Shown here: piece after piece, positions 50,587-59,536 of the stretch | Numbering within the stretch: the first letter of the stretch is position 1 | Layout of the letters: each line of letters opens with the position of its first letter | Assembly (NCBI RefSeq): GCF_003323735.1 | Contig: NZ_QOIM01000045.1 | Location: 1 to 64,000, forward strand | DNA length: 64,000 nt | Reading direction: 5' to 3' | Origin: Streptomyces reniochalinae | Lineage (GTDB): Bacteria; Actinomycetota; Actinomycetes; Streptomycetales; Streptomycetaceae | Notes under the pieces: model-generated | Seen by the model: the letters and a program-made list of their open reading frames with translations, nothing else | Told to the model about the DNA's origin: nothing | The model's database searches: none | Made by a program: the position numbers and the translations under genes

Positions 50587-51564
50587 TTACGCCGAACGGG
50601 TGACCGTCTCGCCGCGGCTTCCGGGTCCGGCGCTGACGCGGCCGGTGAGGTGGAGCCGGGGCCGCTCGCCGGTACCGCGCAGCTCGAACGCGCCGGTGGC
50701 CGGGTCGGCGGCGTGCACGACCCGGGCCGGGAGGAGCACGGGCGCCTTGAAGTCCGCCTCCGCGAAGCCGATGCCGTCGGCCCGGCCGCCGCTGCCCGCC
50801 TCGTGGGCCGCCAGGCAGCGGGCGAAGGTCCACATCCCGTGGGCGATGGCGCGGGGGAAGCCGAAGGCGCGGGCGGTGAGCGCGTGGAGGTGGATGGGGT
50901 TGCGGTCGCCCGAGGCCGCGGCGTAGCGGCGGCCCAGCCCCGCGGGCAGGCTCCACGTCTCCCCGGCGGGCAGGGGCTCGGCGTCCGGCGGCCGCGTGCT
51001 CCGGCGCGGGCCGGCGCCCGGGGGCTGTGCGCCCTCGCCGGGCGCGCCCGCTGGTGGCGCGTCTCGTGGACGTGTGTCCCCGTCGGGCGCGGTGTCCGGG
51101 GCGGAGTGCCTGCACAGGTACGTGCTGCGGGAGTGCCACACGGCTTCCCCGTCGCTGACCGCCCGCGTCACCACGTCGAACGTCGTCCCCCTGCGGTGCG
51201 CGGCCAGGCCCTCGGTGTGGACGCTCAGCGCGATCCCGTCCGTGCGGGCGAGCGGCCGCTGCCGTGTCAGCTCGATGCGGGTGTGCACCAGCCCCAGGAG
51301 GGGGAAGGGGAAGTCCCGGCGTGCCATCAGCCGGGTGGCCAGGGGGAACGCCATCACGTGCGGGTACGCGGGCGGGAGCGTGTCCGCGCGGGGGTCGTGG
51401 CCGCACACCCGCGCGTAGCGGCGCACGTGCTCGGGTTCCGGTGCGGTGGGCGGCAGGGTGAGCGTGTCCTGCGGCAGGCGGGCGCCGGTGTGGGGGCCCC
51501 GCTTGGTGGGCGAGGTGAGGGCTCCCTTGAGCAGGTGCAGGGCCAGTGGTGTCGGTGTCGTCAT
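50587..51564 (-). CDS. MaoC-like (R)-specific enoyl-CoA/ACP hydratase, double hot-dog
   Basis: 325 residues. The C-terminal hot-dog carries the hydratase motif GDRNPIHLHALTARAFGFPRAIAHGMWT (catalytic Asp/His near 235-240). The N-terminal half (TLPPAYPHVMAFPLATRLMA) is a second hot-dog fold, and about 45 Pro/Ala/Gly-rich residues join them. Gene order with the large FabG and the thiolase matches mycobacterial htdX-fabG4-fadA2, so it probably hydrates enoyl-CoA/ACP in a fatty-acid elongation or degradation module. ATG 51564. Confidence 0.88.
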   Translation of the reverse strand: MTTPTPLALHLLKGALTSPTKRGPHTGARLPQDTLTLPPTAPEPEHVRRYARVCGHDPRADTLPPAYPHVMAFPLATRLMARRDFPFPLLGLVHTRIELTRQRPLARTDGIALSVHTEGLAAHRRGTTFDVVTRAVSDGEAVWHSRSTYLCRHSAPDTAPDGDTRPRDAPPAGAPGEGAQPPGAGPRRSTRPPDAEPLPAGETWSLPAGLGRRYAAASGDRNPIHLHALTARAFGFPRAIAHGMWTFARCLAAHEAGSGGRADGIGFAEADFKAPVLLPARVVHAADPATGAFELRGTGERPRLHLTGRVSAGPGSRGETVTRSA

Positions 51565-51590
51565 GGGGGCTCCGTTCAGGTCGCGGCGTC

Positions 51591-52964
51591 TCAGGCACCG
51601 AGCAGGGACTGGCCGCAGACGCGGACCGTCTGGCCGTTGACCGCGTGGCTGGCGGGCTCGGCGAGCCAGGCCACGGTCTCGGCCACGTCGAGGGGCTGCC
51701 CGCCCTGGGAGAGGGAGTTCATCCGGCGCCCCGCCTCGCGGATGAGGAACGGTACGGCGGCCGTCATCTTCGTCTCGATGAAACCGGGCGCCACGGCGTT
51801 GACCGTGGTCCCGTACTCCGCCCTCGCGCGCGGGGCGAGCGCCCGTACGAAGCCGATGACGCCCGCCTTGCTGGCCGCGTAGTTGGTCTGGCCCACGTTG
51901 CCGGCGATGCCCGCGATCGAGGCGGTGGCGACGACGCGTGAGCCGCGCAGCGCGCCCGCGGCCAGCAGGTGGTCGGTGGTGCGCAGCACGCCGGCCAGGT
52001 TGACGTCGAGTACGGAGGTGAACCGGTCGGCGGCCATGTTGACGAGCCTGCGGTCCCGGGTGATGCCCGCGTTGTGGACCAGGACGTCGAGCCGGCCGTC
52101 CGGCAGCGCCTCGACGAGGCGGGCGCCCGCGTCGTCGGCGGTGATGTCCAGGGGCAGCGCCGTGCCGCCGACGCGGTCCGCGACGCGGGCGAGGTCGTCC
52201 GCGGCCTGCTCCACGTCCAGGCACAGGACGTGGGCCCCCTCGCGCGCCAGCCGCTGTGCGATCTGTTCGCCGATGCCGCGGGCGGCGCCGGTCACCAGGG
52301 CGAGACGCCGCCCCCCGCCGGTTCCGCTTCCGTCGCCGCTTACGGTGGGGCCGCCGCCTCGGGAGTGCGCCACGGTCTCGTCCGCCGCCACCTCGACCAC
52401 CTGGCCGCTGACGAAGGCGGACCTGGGGGAGAAGAGGAAGCGCAGTGTGGAGGCCGCGGAGTCCGCGCCCGCCGTCGCTGCCAGGCGGACCAGGTTCGCC
52501 GTGCGGCCCCGCCCCAGCTCCTTGCCGAGCGAGCGGATGAAGCCGGCCAACGCCTGCTGCGCCGCGGCCTGGTGGTGGTCGTCCGGCGCGGGGCGTGCTC
52601 CGAGCAGTACCACGCGCCCGCACGGCGCGAGCCGGCGCAGCAGCGGGTGCAGGCACGCGTGTACGCCCGACAGTTCCGCCACGGTGCCGAGGGCCGTAGC
52701 GTCGACGAGTACGGCGGCGACGCGCCCTTCCCCGTCCGCAGGACCGTGTACGACGGGAAGGCCGCAGCCGTCCAGCGCCGTGCGCAGCTCCTTCTCGTCG
52801 CAGCCTCCGGTGGCGGTGGCCGTCAGGTGCAGCAGCGGGCCGCCCTCCAGCGTGGGACGCTCCGCGGTCCAGCGGTGCAGTACCTCGGGACGGGGGAGGC
52901 CGAGCCGGCGTGTGAGGAAACGGCCCGGTCCTGTGTGCGTCCAACGAAGGTAGCGATCGGCCAT
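51591..52964 (-). CDS. High-molecular-weight 3-oxoacyl-ACP reductase (FabG4-like)
   Basis: 457 residues in two parts. The N-terminal 200 residues are a flavodoxin/Rossmann-like domain found in HMW FabG. The C-terminal SDR domain has LALVTGAARGIGEQIAQRL (near 215), LDVLVHNAGITRD, catalytic Ser in ATASIAG, and NYAASKAG (Tyr/Lys near 358). It reduces 3-oxoacyl-CoA/ACP with NADH or NADPH. It is divergent from the thiolase gene; 72 bp between them contains palindromic TTAC-type elements. The MaoC gene follows 26 bp downstream. Confidence 0.9.
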   Translation of the reverse strand: MADRYLRWTHTGPGRFLTRRLGLPRPEVLHRWTAERPTLEGGPLLHLTATATGGCDEKELRTALDGCGLPVVHGPADGEGRVAAVLVDATALGTVAELSGVHACLHPLLRRLAPCGRVVLLGARPAPDDHHQAAAQQALAGFIRSLGKELGRGRTANLVRLAATAGADSAASTLRFLFSPRSAFVSGQVVEVAADETVAHSRGGGPTVSGDGSGTGGGRRLALVTGAARGIGEQIAQRLAREGAHVLCLDVEQAADDLARVADRVGGTALPLDITADDAGARLVEALPDGRLDVLVHNAGITRDRRLVNMAADRFTSVLDVNLAGVLRTTDHLLAAGALRGSRVVATASIAGIAGNVGQTNYAASKAGVIGFVRALAPRARAEYGTTVNAVAPGFIETKMTAAVPFLIREAGRRMNSLSQGGQPLDVAETVAWLAEPASHAVNGQTVRVCGQSLLGA

Positions 52965-52985
52965 TCCCCTACTCCTCCGGCTCGC

Positions 52986-53005
52986 GTAAATTTACTTCGG
53001 AGTAA
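52986..53005. promoter_or_regulatory. Overlapping palindromes between fabG-like and thiolase genes
   Basis: GTAAATTTAC (52986-52995) is a perfect 10-bp palindrome, and TTACT-TCGG-AGTAA (52992-53005) has perfect 5-bp arms overlapping it; a third GGTTACTTTC half site follows. This is the only A/T-rich patch in the region and lies in the divergent promoter, so it is a likely operator for a fatty-acid regulator of the TetR type. The regulator is not identified. Confidence 0.6.
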
Positions 53006-53036
53006 GGTTACTTTCAGGTCAGGAGTTTGGTCGAGG

Positions 53037-54356
53037 ATGAGTTCCACCGGCCTCATCAGCGCGGACCGTCCGCGCCGCGTCGCCGTCATCGGCGGCAGCC
53101 GTATCCCCTTCGCACGCTCGGACGGCCCCTACGCCACCTGTTCGAACCAGGACATGCTCACCGCGGCCCTCGACGGTTTGGTGGAGCGCCACGGGCTGCA
53201 CGGCGCACACGCGGTCGACGAGTTCGTCGCGGGCGCCGTCCTCAAGCACAGCCGCGACTTCAACCTCGCGCGCGAGACCGTCCTCGGCTCCGCGCTCGAC
53301 CACCGCACCCCCGCCTACGACATTCAACAGGCCTGCGGCACCGGCCTCCAGGCCGTCATCGCCGTCGCCAACAAGATCGCGCTCGGCCAGACCGAGGCAG
53401 GCATCGCCGGCGGCGCCGACACCGCCAGCGACGCCCCGCTCGGCGTGAACGACCAGCTGCGGCGCATCCTGCTCGCCACCCGGCGTGCGAAGACCCTCAA
53501 GGAGCGGGCCCGCGAGCTCGCCCGGATCCGGCCCCGCCACCTGATGCCGGACATCCCGCGCAACGCCGAGCCCCGCACAGGGCTGTCCATGGGCGAGCAC
53601 GCCGCCCGCACCGCGCGCGCGTGGGGCATCGGCCGCCACGAGCAGGACGTCCTCGCCGCCACCAGCCACCAGCGGCTGGCCACCGCCTACGACACCGGTC
53701 TGCTCCGCGACCTCGTCGTGCCCTTCAACGGGCTCGCCCGGGACCAGAACCTGCGCCCCGGCACGACGCCGGAGAAACTCGCGGCGCTGGCACCCGTGTT
53801 CGGAGCGGCCGCCGGCGGGGACGCGGCGAGCGGCGCGGCCGAGGCGACCATGACCGCGGGGAACTCCACGCCGCTGACCGACGGCGCCGCCACCGTGCTC
53901 CTGGCGAGCGAGGACTGGGCGGCCGAACGCGGACTGCGGCCGCTCGCCTACCTGTCCGCCTACCAGACGGCCGCCGTCGACTTCGTCGACGGCGAAGACG
54001 CCTGCGACGGGCTGCTGATGGCGCCCGCCGTCGCCGTGCCCCGCATGCTGGAGCGGCTCGGCCTCGGCATCGAGGACTTCGAACTGGTCGAGATGCACGA
54101 GGCGTTCGCCTCCCAGGTGCTGGCCACGCTCGCCGCGTGGGAGAAGGCGGGGCTGGCCCCCGTCGACCGGGAACGGCTCAACGTCGCCGGCTCTTCGCTG
54201 GCCACCGGGCACCCGTTCGCGGCGACCGGGGCGCGGCTCGTGGCGACCGGCGCCGCGCTGCTCGCCCAGCGGGACGCCCCCGCCGGGGCCAAAGCGCTCA
54301 TCTCCGTGTGTGCGGCCGGAGGGATGGGGGTGACCGCCGTCCTGGAGCGCGCCTAG
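53037..54356 (+). CDS. Acetyl-CoA C-acyltransferase (thiolase, FadA2/FadI-like)
   Basis: 439 residues. Nucleophilic Cys in DIQQACGTGLQAV (near 98), His in EMHEAFASQV and TGHPFAATGARL (near 355 and 397), and the second Cys in LISVCAAGGMGV (near 425). It cleaves or makes 3-ketoacyl-CoA. It is divergent from the FabG-like gene, as fadA2 is from fabG4 in mycobacteria, and 144 bp upstream of the acyl-CoA ligase. ATG 53037. Confidence 0.92.
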   Translation: MSSTGLISADRPRRVAVIGGSRIPFARSDGPYATCSNQDMLTAALDGLVERHGLHGAHAVDEFVAGAVLKHSRDFNLARETVLGSALDHRTPAYDIQQACGTGLQAVIAVANKIALGQTEAGIAGGADTASDAPLGVNDQLRRILLATRRAKTLKERARELARIRPRHLMPDIPRNAEPRTGLSMGEHAARTARAWGIGRHEQDVLAATSHQRLATAYDTGLLRDLVVPFNGLARDQNLRPGTTPEKLAALAPVFGAAAGGDAASGAAEATMTAGNSTPLTDGAATVLLASEDWAAERGLRPLAYLSAYQTAAVDFVDGEDACDGLLMAPAVAVPRMLERLGLGIEDFELVEMHEAFASQVLATLAAWEKAGLAPVDRERLNVAGSSLATGHPFAATGARLVATGAALLAQRDAPAGAKALISVCAAGGMGVTAVLERA

Positions 54357-54500
54357 GCACTGCCCCCAGCCCGCCCCGGAGAGGCCGGGAACCCGGGATC
54401 CGCAAGGCCGAGTCCCCGGGAACGGTGACAGCGGGGCCCCGGACGGAGTCCGGGGGAGGGGCCGGGGGATCCCACCCACCGACCACCAAGGAGCCGCACC

Positions 54501-56387
54501 ATGCCGCAGCCGCCCACCCTCACGCCGCCGCGCACCACCGTGGAGGCCGACCGTGTCCGCGAGGTCTCGGTGCCGCCGCTGGCACCGCGGGTGACCACCG
54601 GCTCCCTCGCCGACATCCCGTTCACCAACGCCGCCGAGGCACCCCAGCAGCCGGCGTTCAGCCGCAAGAGCCCCGACGGATCCTGGTACGCCACGTCGGC
54701 CGGCGACTTCGCCGCGGAGGTCCTGGCGATGGCCAAGGGCCTGATCGCGCTGGGCCTCCAGCCGGGCGAGCGGGTCGCCATCATGGCCCGTACGACCTAC
54801 GAGTGGACGCTGACGGACTTCGCCGCGTGGGCGGCGGGCCTGATCACGGTGCCCGTGTACCCGACGTCGTCGGCCTCGCAGGCCCGCCACATCCTCCAGG
54901 ACGCGCGGGTCCGCGCCTGCTTCGTGGAGGACGTGGAGCAGACGCGTCTGCTGAGCGCCGAGCGCGGCAACCTGCCCGCGCTGGAGCACCTGTGGCAGTT
55001 CAGCTCGGGCGCGGTCTCCCACGTGGTGGACGCGGGGCGGCAGGTGCCCGACGCGCTGGTGGCCGAGCGCCGCGCCGACCTGTCACCGCAGTCGGTGGCG
55101 ACGCTGATCTACACCTCGGGCACCACGGGAGCCCCGAAGGGCTGTGTGCTCACGCACGGGAACTTCTTCGCCGAGGTGGACAACGCGATCGAGCTGCTGC
55201 ATCCGGTCTTCAAGTCGGTCACGTCGCAGGAGCCCTCGACGCTGCTGTTCCTGCCGCTGTCGCACGTGTTCGGCAGGATGGTGGCGATCGGCTGCCTGCG
55301 GGCGCGGGTGCGGCTCGGGCACGCGCCGAGTATCAAGACGGACGACCTGCTGGCCGACCTGGCCGGATTCCGCCCGACGTTCCTGCTGGGCATCCCGTAC
55401 GTGCTGGAGAAGGTCTACAACACCGGGCGGGCGACGGCGGAGAAGATGGGCCGGGCCTCCTCCTTCGACCGGGGGGCGCGGATCGCGCAGCGGTACGGGG
55501 AGGCGGTCGAGGCACAGGAGCACGGGTTCGGCGGCGGCCCCGGGGTCGGGCTGCGGGCGGCGCGCGGGCTGTACGACGCGTTGATCTACCGGCGGATCCG
55601 GGCCGCGCTGGGCGGGCGCTGCCGCTACGTCATCTGCGGCGGCTCCCCGCTGGGCCACCGGCTGGCCGCGTTCTTCGAGGGCGCGGGCGTGACGATCTAC
55701 GAGGGGTACGGGCTGACCGAGACGACGGCGGCGACCACGGCCACCCCGCCGCTCAAACCACGGCTGGGCACGGTCGGCTGGCCCGTTCCCGGCACGTCGC
55801 TGCGGATAGCGGACGACGGTGAGGTGCTCATCAAGGGGGAGCACGTCTTCCGCGGCTACTGGGACGCGGAGTCCGAGAGCGCCGTCCCGCACGCGGACAC
55901 CGACGGCTGGATGCCCACCGGCGACCTGGGGGCGCTGGACTCGGAGGGGTACCTGAGCATCACGGGGCGGAAGAAGGACCTCATCATCACCTCGGGCGGC
56001 AAGAACGTGGCGCCCGCGCCGCTGGAGGACTGGCTGCGGGCCCATCCGCTGGTCAGCCAGTGCCTGGTGGTGGGTGACAACCGCCCGTACGTGGCGGCGC
56101 TGGTGACGCTGGAGCCCGACGGGCTCGCGCACTGGCAGCGGATGCACAAGAAGGAACACCTGTCCGTGGCCGACCTGGTGGCCGACGAGGACCTGCTGCG
56201 CAACCTCCAGCAGGCGGTCGACGAGGCCAACTCGCAGGTCTCGCGCGCCGAGTCGATCCGCAGGTTCGTCGTGCTGCCGCGCGACTTCACGGAGGAGGGC
56301 GGGCACCTGACACCGTCGATGAAGCTGCGCCGTGCGGCCATCGTGCGGGACTACGCGGACCAGATCGACCAGTTGTACGGCGGCTGA
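54501..56387 (+). CDS. Long-chain fatty acid-CoA ligase (FadD15-like)
   Basis: A 628-residue AMP-forming ligase. ATP-binding motif LIYTSGTTGAPKGCVLTHGN (near 200-218), YEGYGLTETTAATTATP (near 400), GDLGALDSEGYLSITGRKKDLIITSGGKNVAPAPLED (near 475-510) and the C-terminal Lys in LTPSMKLRR. It activates fatty acids for the adjacent thiolase/FabG/MaoC enzymes. AAGGAG lies 8 bp before ATG 54501. Confidence 0.93.
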   Translation: MPQPPTLTPPRTTVEADRVREVSVPPLAPRVTTGSLADIPFTNAAEAPQQPAFSRKSPDGSWYATSAGDFAAEVLAMAKGLIALGLQPGERVAIMARTTYEWTLTDFAAWAAGLITVPVYPTSSASQARHILQDARVRACFVEDVEQTRLLSAERGNLPALEHLWQFSSGAVSHVVDAGRQVPDALVAERRADLSPQSVATLIYTSGTTGAPKGCVLTHGNFFAEVDNAIELLHPVFKSVTSQEPSTLLFLPLSHVFGRMVAIGCLRARVRLGHAPSIKTDDLLADLAGFRPTFLLGIPYVLEKVYNTGRATAEKMGRASSFDRGARIAQRYGEAVEAQEHGFGGGPGVGLRAARGLYDALIYRRIRAALGGRCRYVICGGSPLGHRLAAFFEGAGVTIYEGYGLTETTAATTATPPLKPRLGTVGWPVPGTSLRIADDGEVLIKGEHVFRGYWDAESESAVPHADTDGWMPTGDLGALDSEGYLSITGRKKDLIITSGGKNVAPAPLEDWLRAHPLVSQCLVVGDNRPYVAALVTLEPDGLAHWQRMHKKEHLSVADLVADEDLLRNLQQAVDEANSQVSRAESIRRFVVLPRDFTEEGGHLTPSMKLRRAAIVRDYADQIDQLYGG

Positions 56388-56534
56388 GGGGGCGCGCCCG
56401 GTGCCGGAAGGCCGTATGACGGGCCACCCGTCGGTCACGTGTCGGCGGGACGGCGGTACCGTGAAAGGAGTACCAGGGAGAACGAGTCGGGGGATCGGCT
56501 TGGTACGCGCCTCCCTCGTGTCGGGAGGAACGGG

Positions 56535-57518
56535 ATGACGACCCCTCCGCAGCCGCCGAGCCAGCCCCCCGGCCAGCAGCCGCAGCAGCCGCAGCAGCCC
56601 TCGCCCCAAGGGGGCTTCGGCCCGCCGCAGGGTGAGGGCTTCGGAGCGCCGCAAGGCGGCTTCGGGCAGTCCGGTGGCGGCTTCGGCCAGCCCGCCGGCG
56701 GCGGCTTCGGGCAGCCCGCCGGTGGTTTCGGGCAGCCCGGATATCCGGGCCCCGGGGGTCCGGCGGGCCCCGCGGGTCCGGGCGGCCCGTACGGCGGTCC
56801 GCCGCCCGGGCCGCCGCCGAACCGGAGCAACAAGGTGGTCGCCCTCGTGGTGGGGGCTGTGCTCGTCGTGGCGCTCGCGGTCGCCGGGACGCTGCTGGCC
56901 GTCTCCGGTGACGACGACGACAAGGGGGACAAGGCGAAGTCGGAGCACTCCGAGGCGCCCGCCGACGACACCGGGCCGTCCGAGGACGCCGAGGAACCGA
57001 CGCCGAGCCCGACCGCCTCGAAGACCCAGTACGAACTGGCGTTCCCCAAGACGCTGGACGGCGGTTCGTACAAGCTCAAGGACGACCTGAGCGACTCGGT
57101 CGACACCGGAAACCCGGGCGAGGAGGCCCACCTGGGCTCCTACGCCGACGCCGCCGGCACCTCGCGTCTGCTCTACGGCGCCGCCAGCGGCGAGGACTAC
57201 GGCAACCCGGAGGTGTCGAAGAACCAGATGATGGACGGCATGGAGTCCGGCTCGGCCATGGACGTGGCCGTCAAGCGCCGCGACTACACCCCCACGGGCT
57301 CCGACGAGCCGCTGACCTGCGAGGTGCTGGTCAAGACGCAGCAGGGGCGGAAGCTGACGATACCCGTGTGCGCCTGGAGCGATCCGGGAACCGCCGCCTA
57401 CGTCGCCAAGGACAGCCTGGACACCTACTCGGTCGACCCCGAGGACGTGGACCTGCAGAAGTGGGCCGACCGCGTCGACGGCATCCGCGACGAGGTGCGG
57501 ACGCCGGCCGCCGATTGA
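56535..57518 (+). CDS. Gly/Pro/Gln-rich single-pass membrane protein
   Basis: 327 residues. The first 100 are a disordered Pro/Gln/Gly region with GGFGQPAG repeats, followed by one membrane helix (VVALVVGAVLVVALAVAGTLLAV, about 115-137), an acidic linker and an external domain of about 160 residues (ELAFPKTLDGGSYKLKDDLS ... DYTPTGSDEPLTCEVLVKT). This layout is common in Streptomyces surface proteins of unknown role. GGAGGAACGGG precedes ATG 56535. Confidence 0.82.
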   Translation: MTTPPQPPSQPPGQQPQQPQQPSPQGGFGPPQGEGFGAPQGGFGQSGGGFGQPAGGGFGQPAGGFGQPGYPGPGGPAGPAGPGGPYGGPPPGPPPNRSNKVVALVVGAVLVVALAVAGTLLAVSGDDDDKGDKAKSEHSEAPADDTGPSEDAEEPTPSPTASKTQYELAFPKTLDGGSYKLKDDLSDSVDTGNPGEEAHLGSYADAAGTSRLLYGAASGEDYGNPEVSKNQMMDGMESGSAMDVAVKRRDYTPTGSDEPLTCEVLVKTQQGRKLTIPVCAWSDPGTAAYVAKDSLDTYSVDPEDVDLQKWADRVDGIRDEVRTPAAD

Positions 57519-57522
57519 CTTG

Positions 57523-57538
57523 AACTTCGGTTGAAGTT
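57523..57538. promoter_or_regulatory. MerR-like inverted repeat upstream of the oxidoreductase remnant
   Basis: AACTTC-GGTT-GAAGTT is a perfect 6-bp palindrome inside the A/T-rich stretch TTGAACTTCGGTTGAAGTTG. Sites of this form near a promoter are typical for MerR-family activators. It lies 96 bp before the quinone oxidoreductase remnant, so control of that gene is plausible. Confidence 0.5.
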
Positions 57539-57633
57539 GAAGACTTCTTCCCGTTCGGCCCCTCGCGGGGGACCCGCGAGGGGCGCGGCCGAGACGCGCG
57601 GAGCGCGAGAAGCGGGGAAGTGGTCTGGTCACG

Positions 57634-58032
57634 ATGCGCGCTGTCCAACTGGAGCGGTTCGGCGGACCCGACGTCCTGCGAGCAGTCGACTTGCCCGGCC
57701 CGGTGGCAGGACCCGGGCAGGTCGTCATCGACGTGGCCTACGCCGACGTGCTCTTCCTGGAGACCCAGGTGCGGCGCGACGAGGCGTTCTTCACCCCGCC
57801 GCTGCCCCACGTGCCGGGCGGCGCGGTCGGCGGGCGGATCACCGGTATCGAGCAGGTCCGGTTTCCCCCCGAGCAGGCGGAACCGCTGCTGGACCGGGCG
57901 CTGTTCGAGGCCGCGGGGGGACGCCTCTCGCCCGTCGTCGGCCAGACGTTACCGCTGGCGGACGCGGCCAGGGCGCACGCCACGATCGAGGCCCGCGAGG
58001 CATGGGGCAAGACGCTGCTGACGGTGGAGTGA
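57634..58032 (+). pseudogene. Quinone oxidoreductase-type alcohol dehydrogenase without its Rossmann core
   Basis: 132 residues, against about 310-325 for the family. The N-terminal GroES-like start is normal (MRAVQLERFGGPDVLRAVDL ... VVIDVAYADVLFLETQVRR ... HVPGGAVGGR), but it is joined directly to the family C-terminus (ITGIEQVRFPPEQAEPLLDRAL ... VVGQTLPLADAARAHATIEAR ... GKTLLTV). The NADPH-binding domain, about 180-190 codons, is missing without a frame shift; GGR occurs near both ends of the lost piece in relatives, so a short-homology deletion is likely. A TTA codon lies at 57949-57951. The promoter palindrome upstream seems preserved. Confidence 0.82.
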
Positions 58033-58087
58033 GCGCGGCGGTGTCCGCCGGGGCGGGGCGGACGAACCCGTGCGCCCGCCCGGCGGC

Positions 58088-59377
58088 CTACGCGGGGCAG
58101 TCGTCCGGCGCGGGCTCGCCCGCGAAGCGGTCACCGAGCCAGGCGAGCGCGGGGGCGTTGCCCGCGACGGCCGTGCCCACGTGGTCGGAGCCGGGGAACG
58201 ACCGGAAGCTGACGGCGCTGCCCCTGGCGCACCAGCGGGCGCGCAGCCCCTGGCCCTGGGCGTACGGCACGACCTCGTCGGCCTCTCCGTGATAGACGAA
58301 GGTGGGCGCGGCCGGGGCACGCCCACCGAGCGTGTCGGCGGCGATCCTGGCGTGCCAGTCCGGGCGCCGGAGCGGGTTCGTCACGGTCAGGTCGTCGAGG
58401 CGGGTGCCCGCGGCCGCCTTGAGGATCTCGCTCGCGCAGGCGTCGCGGGCCGTCCCGGTCAGCCGCCGGCCCTTCGCGTTGAGGTACTTCTCCAGATGCA
58501 GACGGGGGAAGGCCGCGTCGTGGCCGATCGCCGACATCAGGACGAACCCGGCGTTGTCCCCGCCGTCACTGGCCTCGGCCACCTGGCTCAGATCGGCGGG
58601 GACACCACCGCTGGCCGTGCCCCTGACGTCCAGTCGCGGCGCGTACCAGGCGGCGATCTCGGCCGCCTTCGCGCTGGCCTGCCCGCCCTGGGAGTAGCCC
58701 ATGATGCCGACCGGTGAGCGGGGGCCGACGCCGAGCTTCCGCGCTCCGGGCAGCCGCTGGGCGGCCCGCGCGGCGTCCAGTACGGCGGTGGCCTCGGCGC
58801 GGGCCACCGTGTAGGTGTGGTCCCCGGGGGTGCCGAGCCCCTCGTAGTCGGTGACGGCCACCGCGTAACCGCGCACGAGCGCCGCGTTGACGAGCGGCGC
58901 CTCGGTGGTCGTCCCGTCGGGGAAGCCGGACGAGGGCGCGCACTGGTCGCCCATGCCGACGGTGCCCACGGCGTACGTGACGAGGGGGCGCGGGCCGCCC
59001 CTGCCGTCGTGCGGTACCAGGACCGTGCCGGAGACCGCGTTGGGCCGGCCGTCCGCGCCGGTGGAGCGGTAGGTGATCTTCCAGGCGGAGGCGGCGGTGG
59101 GGACGCCGGGCCAGGACTGGAAGCTGGTCGGCTCCGCGCTCAGCACGGCGCCGGGGCCGCCACCGCGCCCGGGCGGCTCCGGCGTCCCGACCGCGGTCGC
59201 GGCACCGTTGCCGGCCGTCCATCCCGCCGTCCGTCCGGTTCCCGTCGCCGGTGCCGCGCCCGTCAGCGCCACCGCGGCCAGCGCGGAGACCACCGCGCCC
59301 GCCGCGGTGCGGCCGCGAAGCCGTCTCCCGCGCCTCGCGCCCCGCCCGCCGGCCGACGCCGTACGGATCGACTCCAT
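58088..59377 (-). CDS. Secreted lipase/esterase (LIP family)
   Basis: 429 residues. Twin-Arg-rich signal region (GRRLRGRTAAGAVVSALAAVALTGAAPA), then an alpha/beta hydrolase of the secretory lipase family. The nucleophile elbow is GIMGYSQGGQASA (Ser near 227), with the Asp in YHGEADEVVPYAQG and His in FPGSDHVGTA. Cysteines DQCAPS, DACASE, ARWCARG and DDCPA would form disulfides. GGGAG precedes ATG 59377. It likely hydrolyses lipid or polyester substrates outside the cell. Confidence 0.88.
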   Translation of the reverse strand: MESIRTASAGGRGARRGRRLRGRTAAGAVVSALAAVALTGAAPATGTGRTAGWTAGNGAATAVGTPEPPGRGGGPGAVLSAEPTSFQSWPGVPTAASAWKITYRSTGADGRPNAVSGTVLVPHDGRGGPRPLVTYAVGTVGMGDQCAPSSGFPDGTTTEAPLVNAALVRGYAVAVTDYEGLGTPGDHTYTVARAEATAVLDAARAAQRLPGARKLGVGPRSPVGIMGYSQGGQASAKAAEIAAWYAPRLDVRGTASGGVPADLSQVAEASDGGDNAGFVLMSAIGHDAAFPRLHLEKYLNAKGRRLTGTARDACASEILKAAAGTRLDDLTVTNPLRRPDWHARIAADTLGGRAPAAPTFVYHGEADEVVPYAQGQGLRARWCARGSAVSFRSFPGSDHVGTAVAGNAPALAWLGDRFAGEPAPDDCPA

Positions 59378-59536
59378 GGCCCACTCCCAACTCCGCGGTG
59401 CGCCGGAGCGTGAGGCCGGCTGACTCGACGGTACTGACGCGTCAGGAGTCCGCGCCACGGGGCGAAGGGGGAATCGTCCGGAAATCGGCGGCGGGCGGGT
59501 GCGCCTACAGGAGGCTGTCTCGCACGTGCGGTCCGG

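Noticed and set aside
50587..52944. A 785-codon minus-strand frame covering the MaoC gene and extending through the fabG region
   Set aside because: The upstream 460 codons are an out-of-frame reading of the FabG-like gene (Arg/Pro/Gly-rich). The MaoC protein has a good ATG at 51564.
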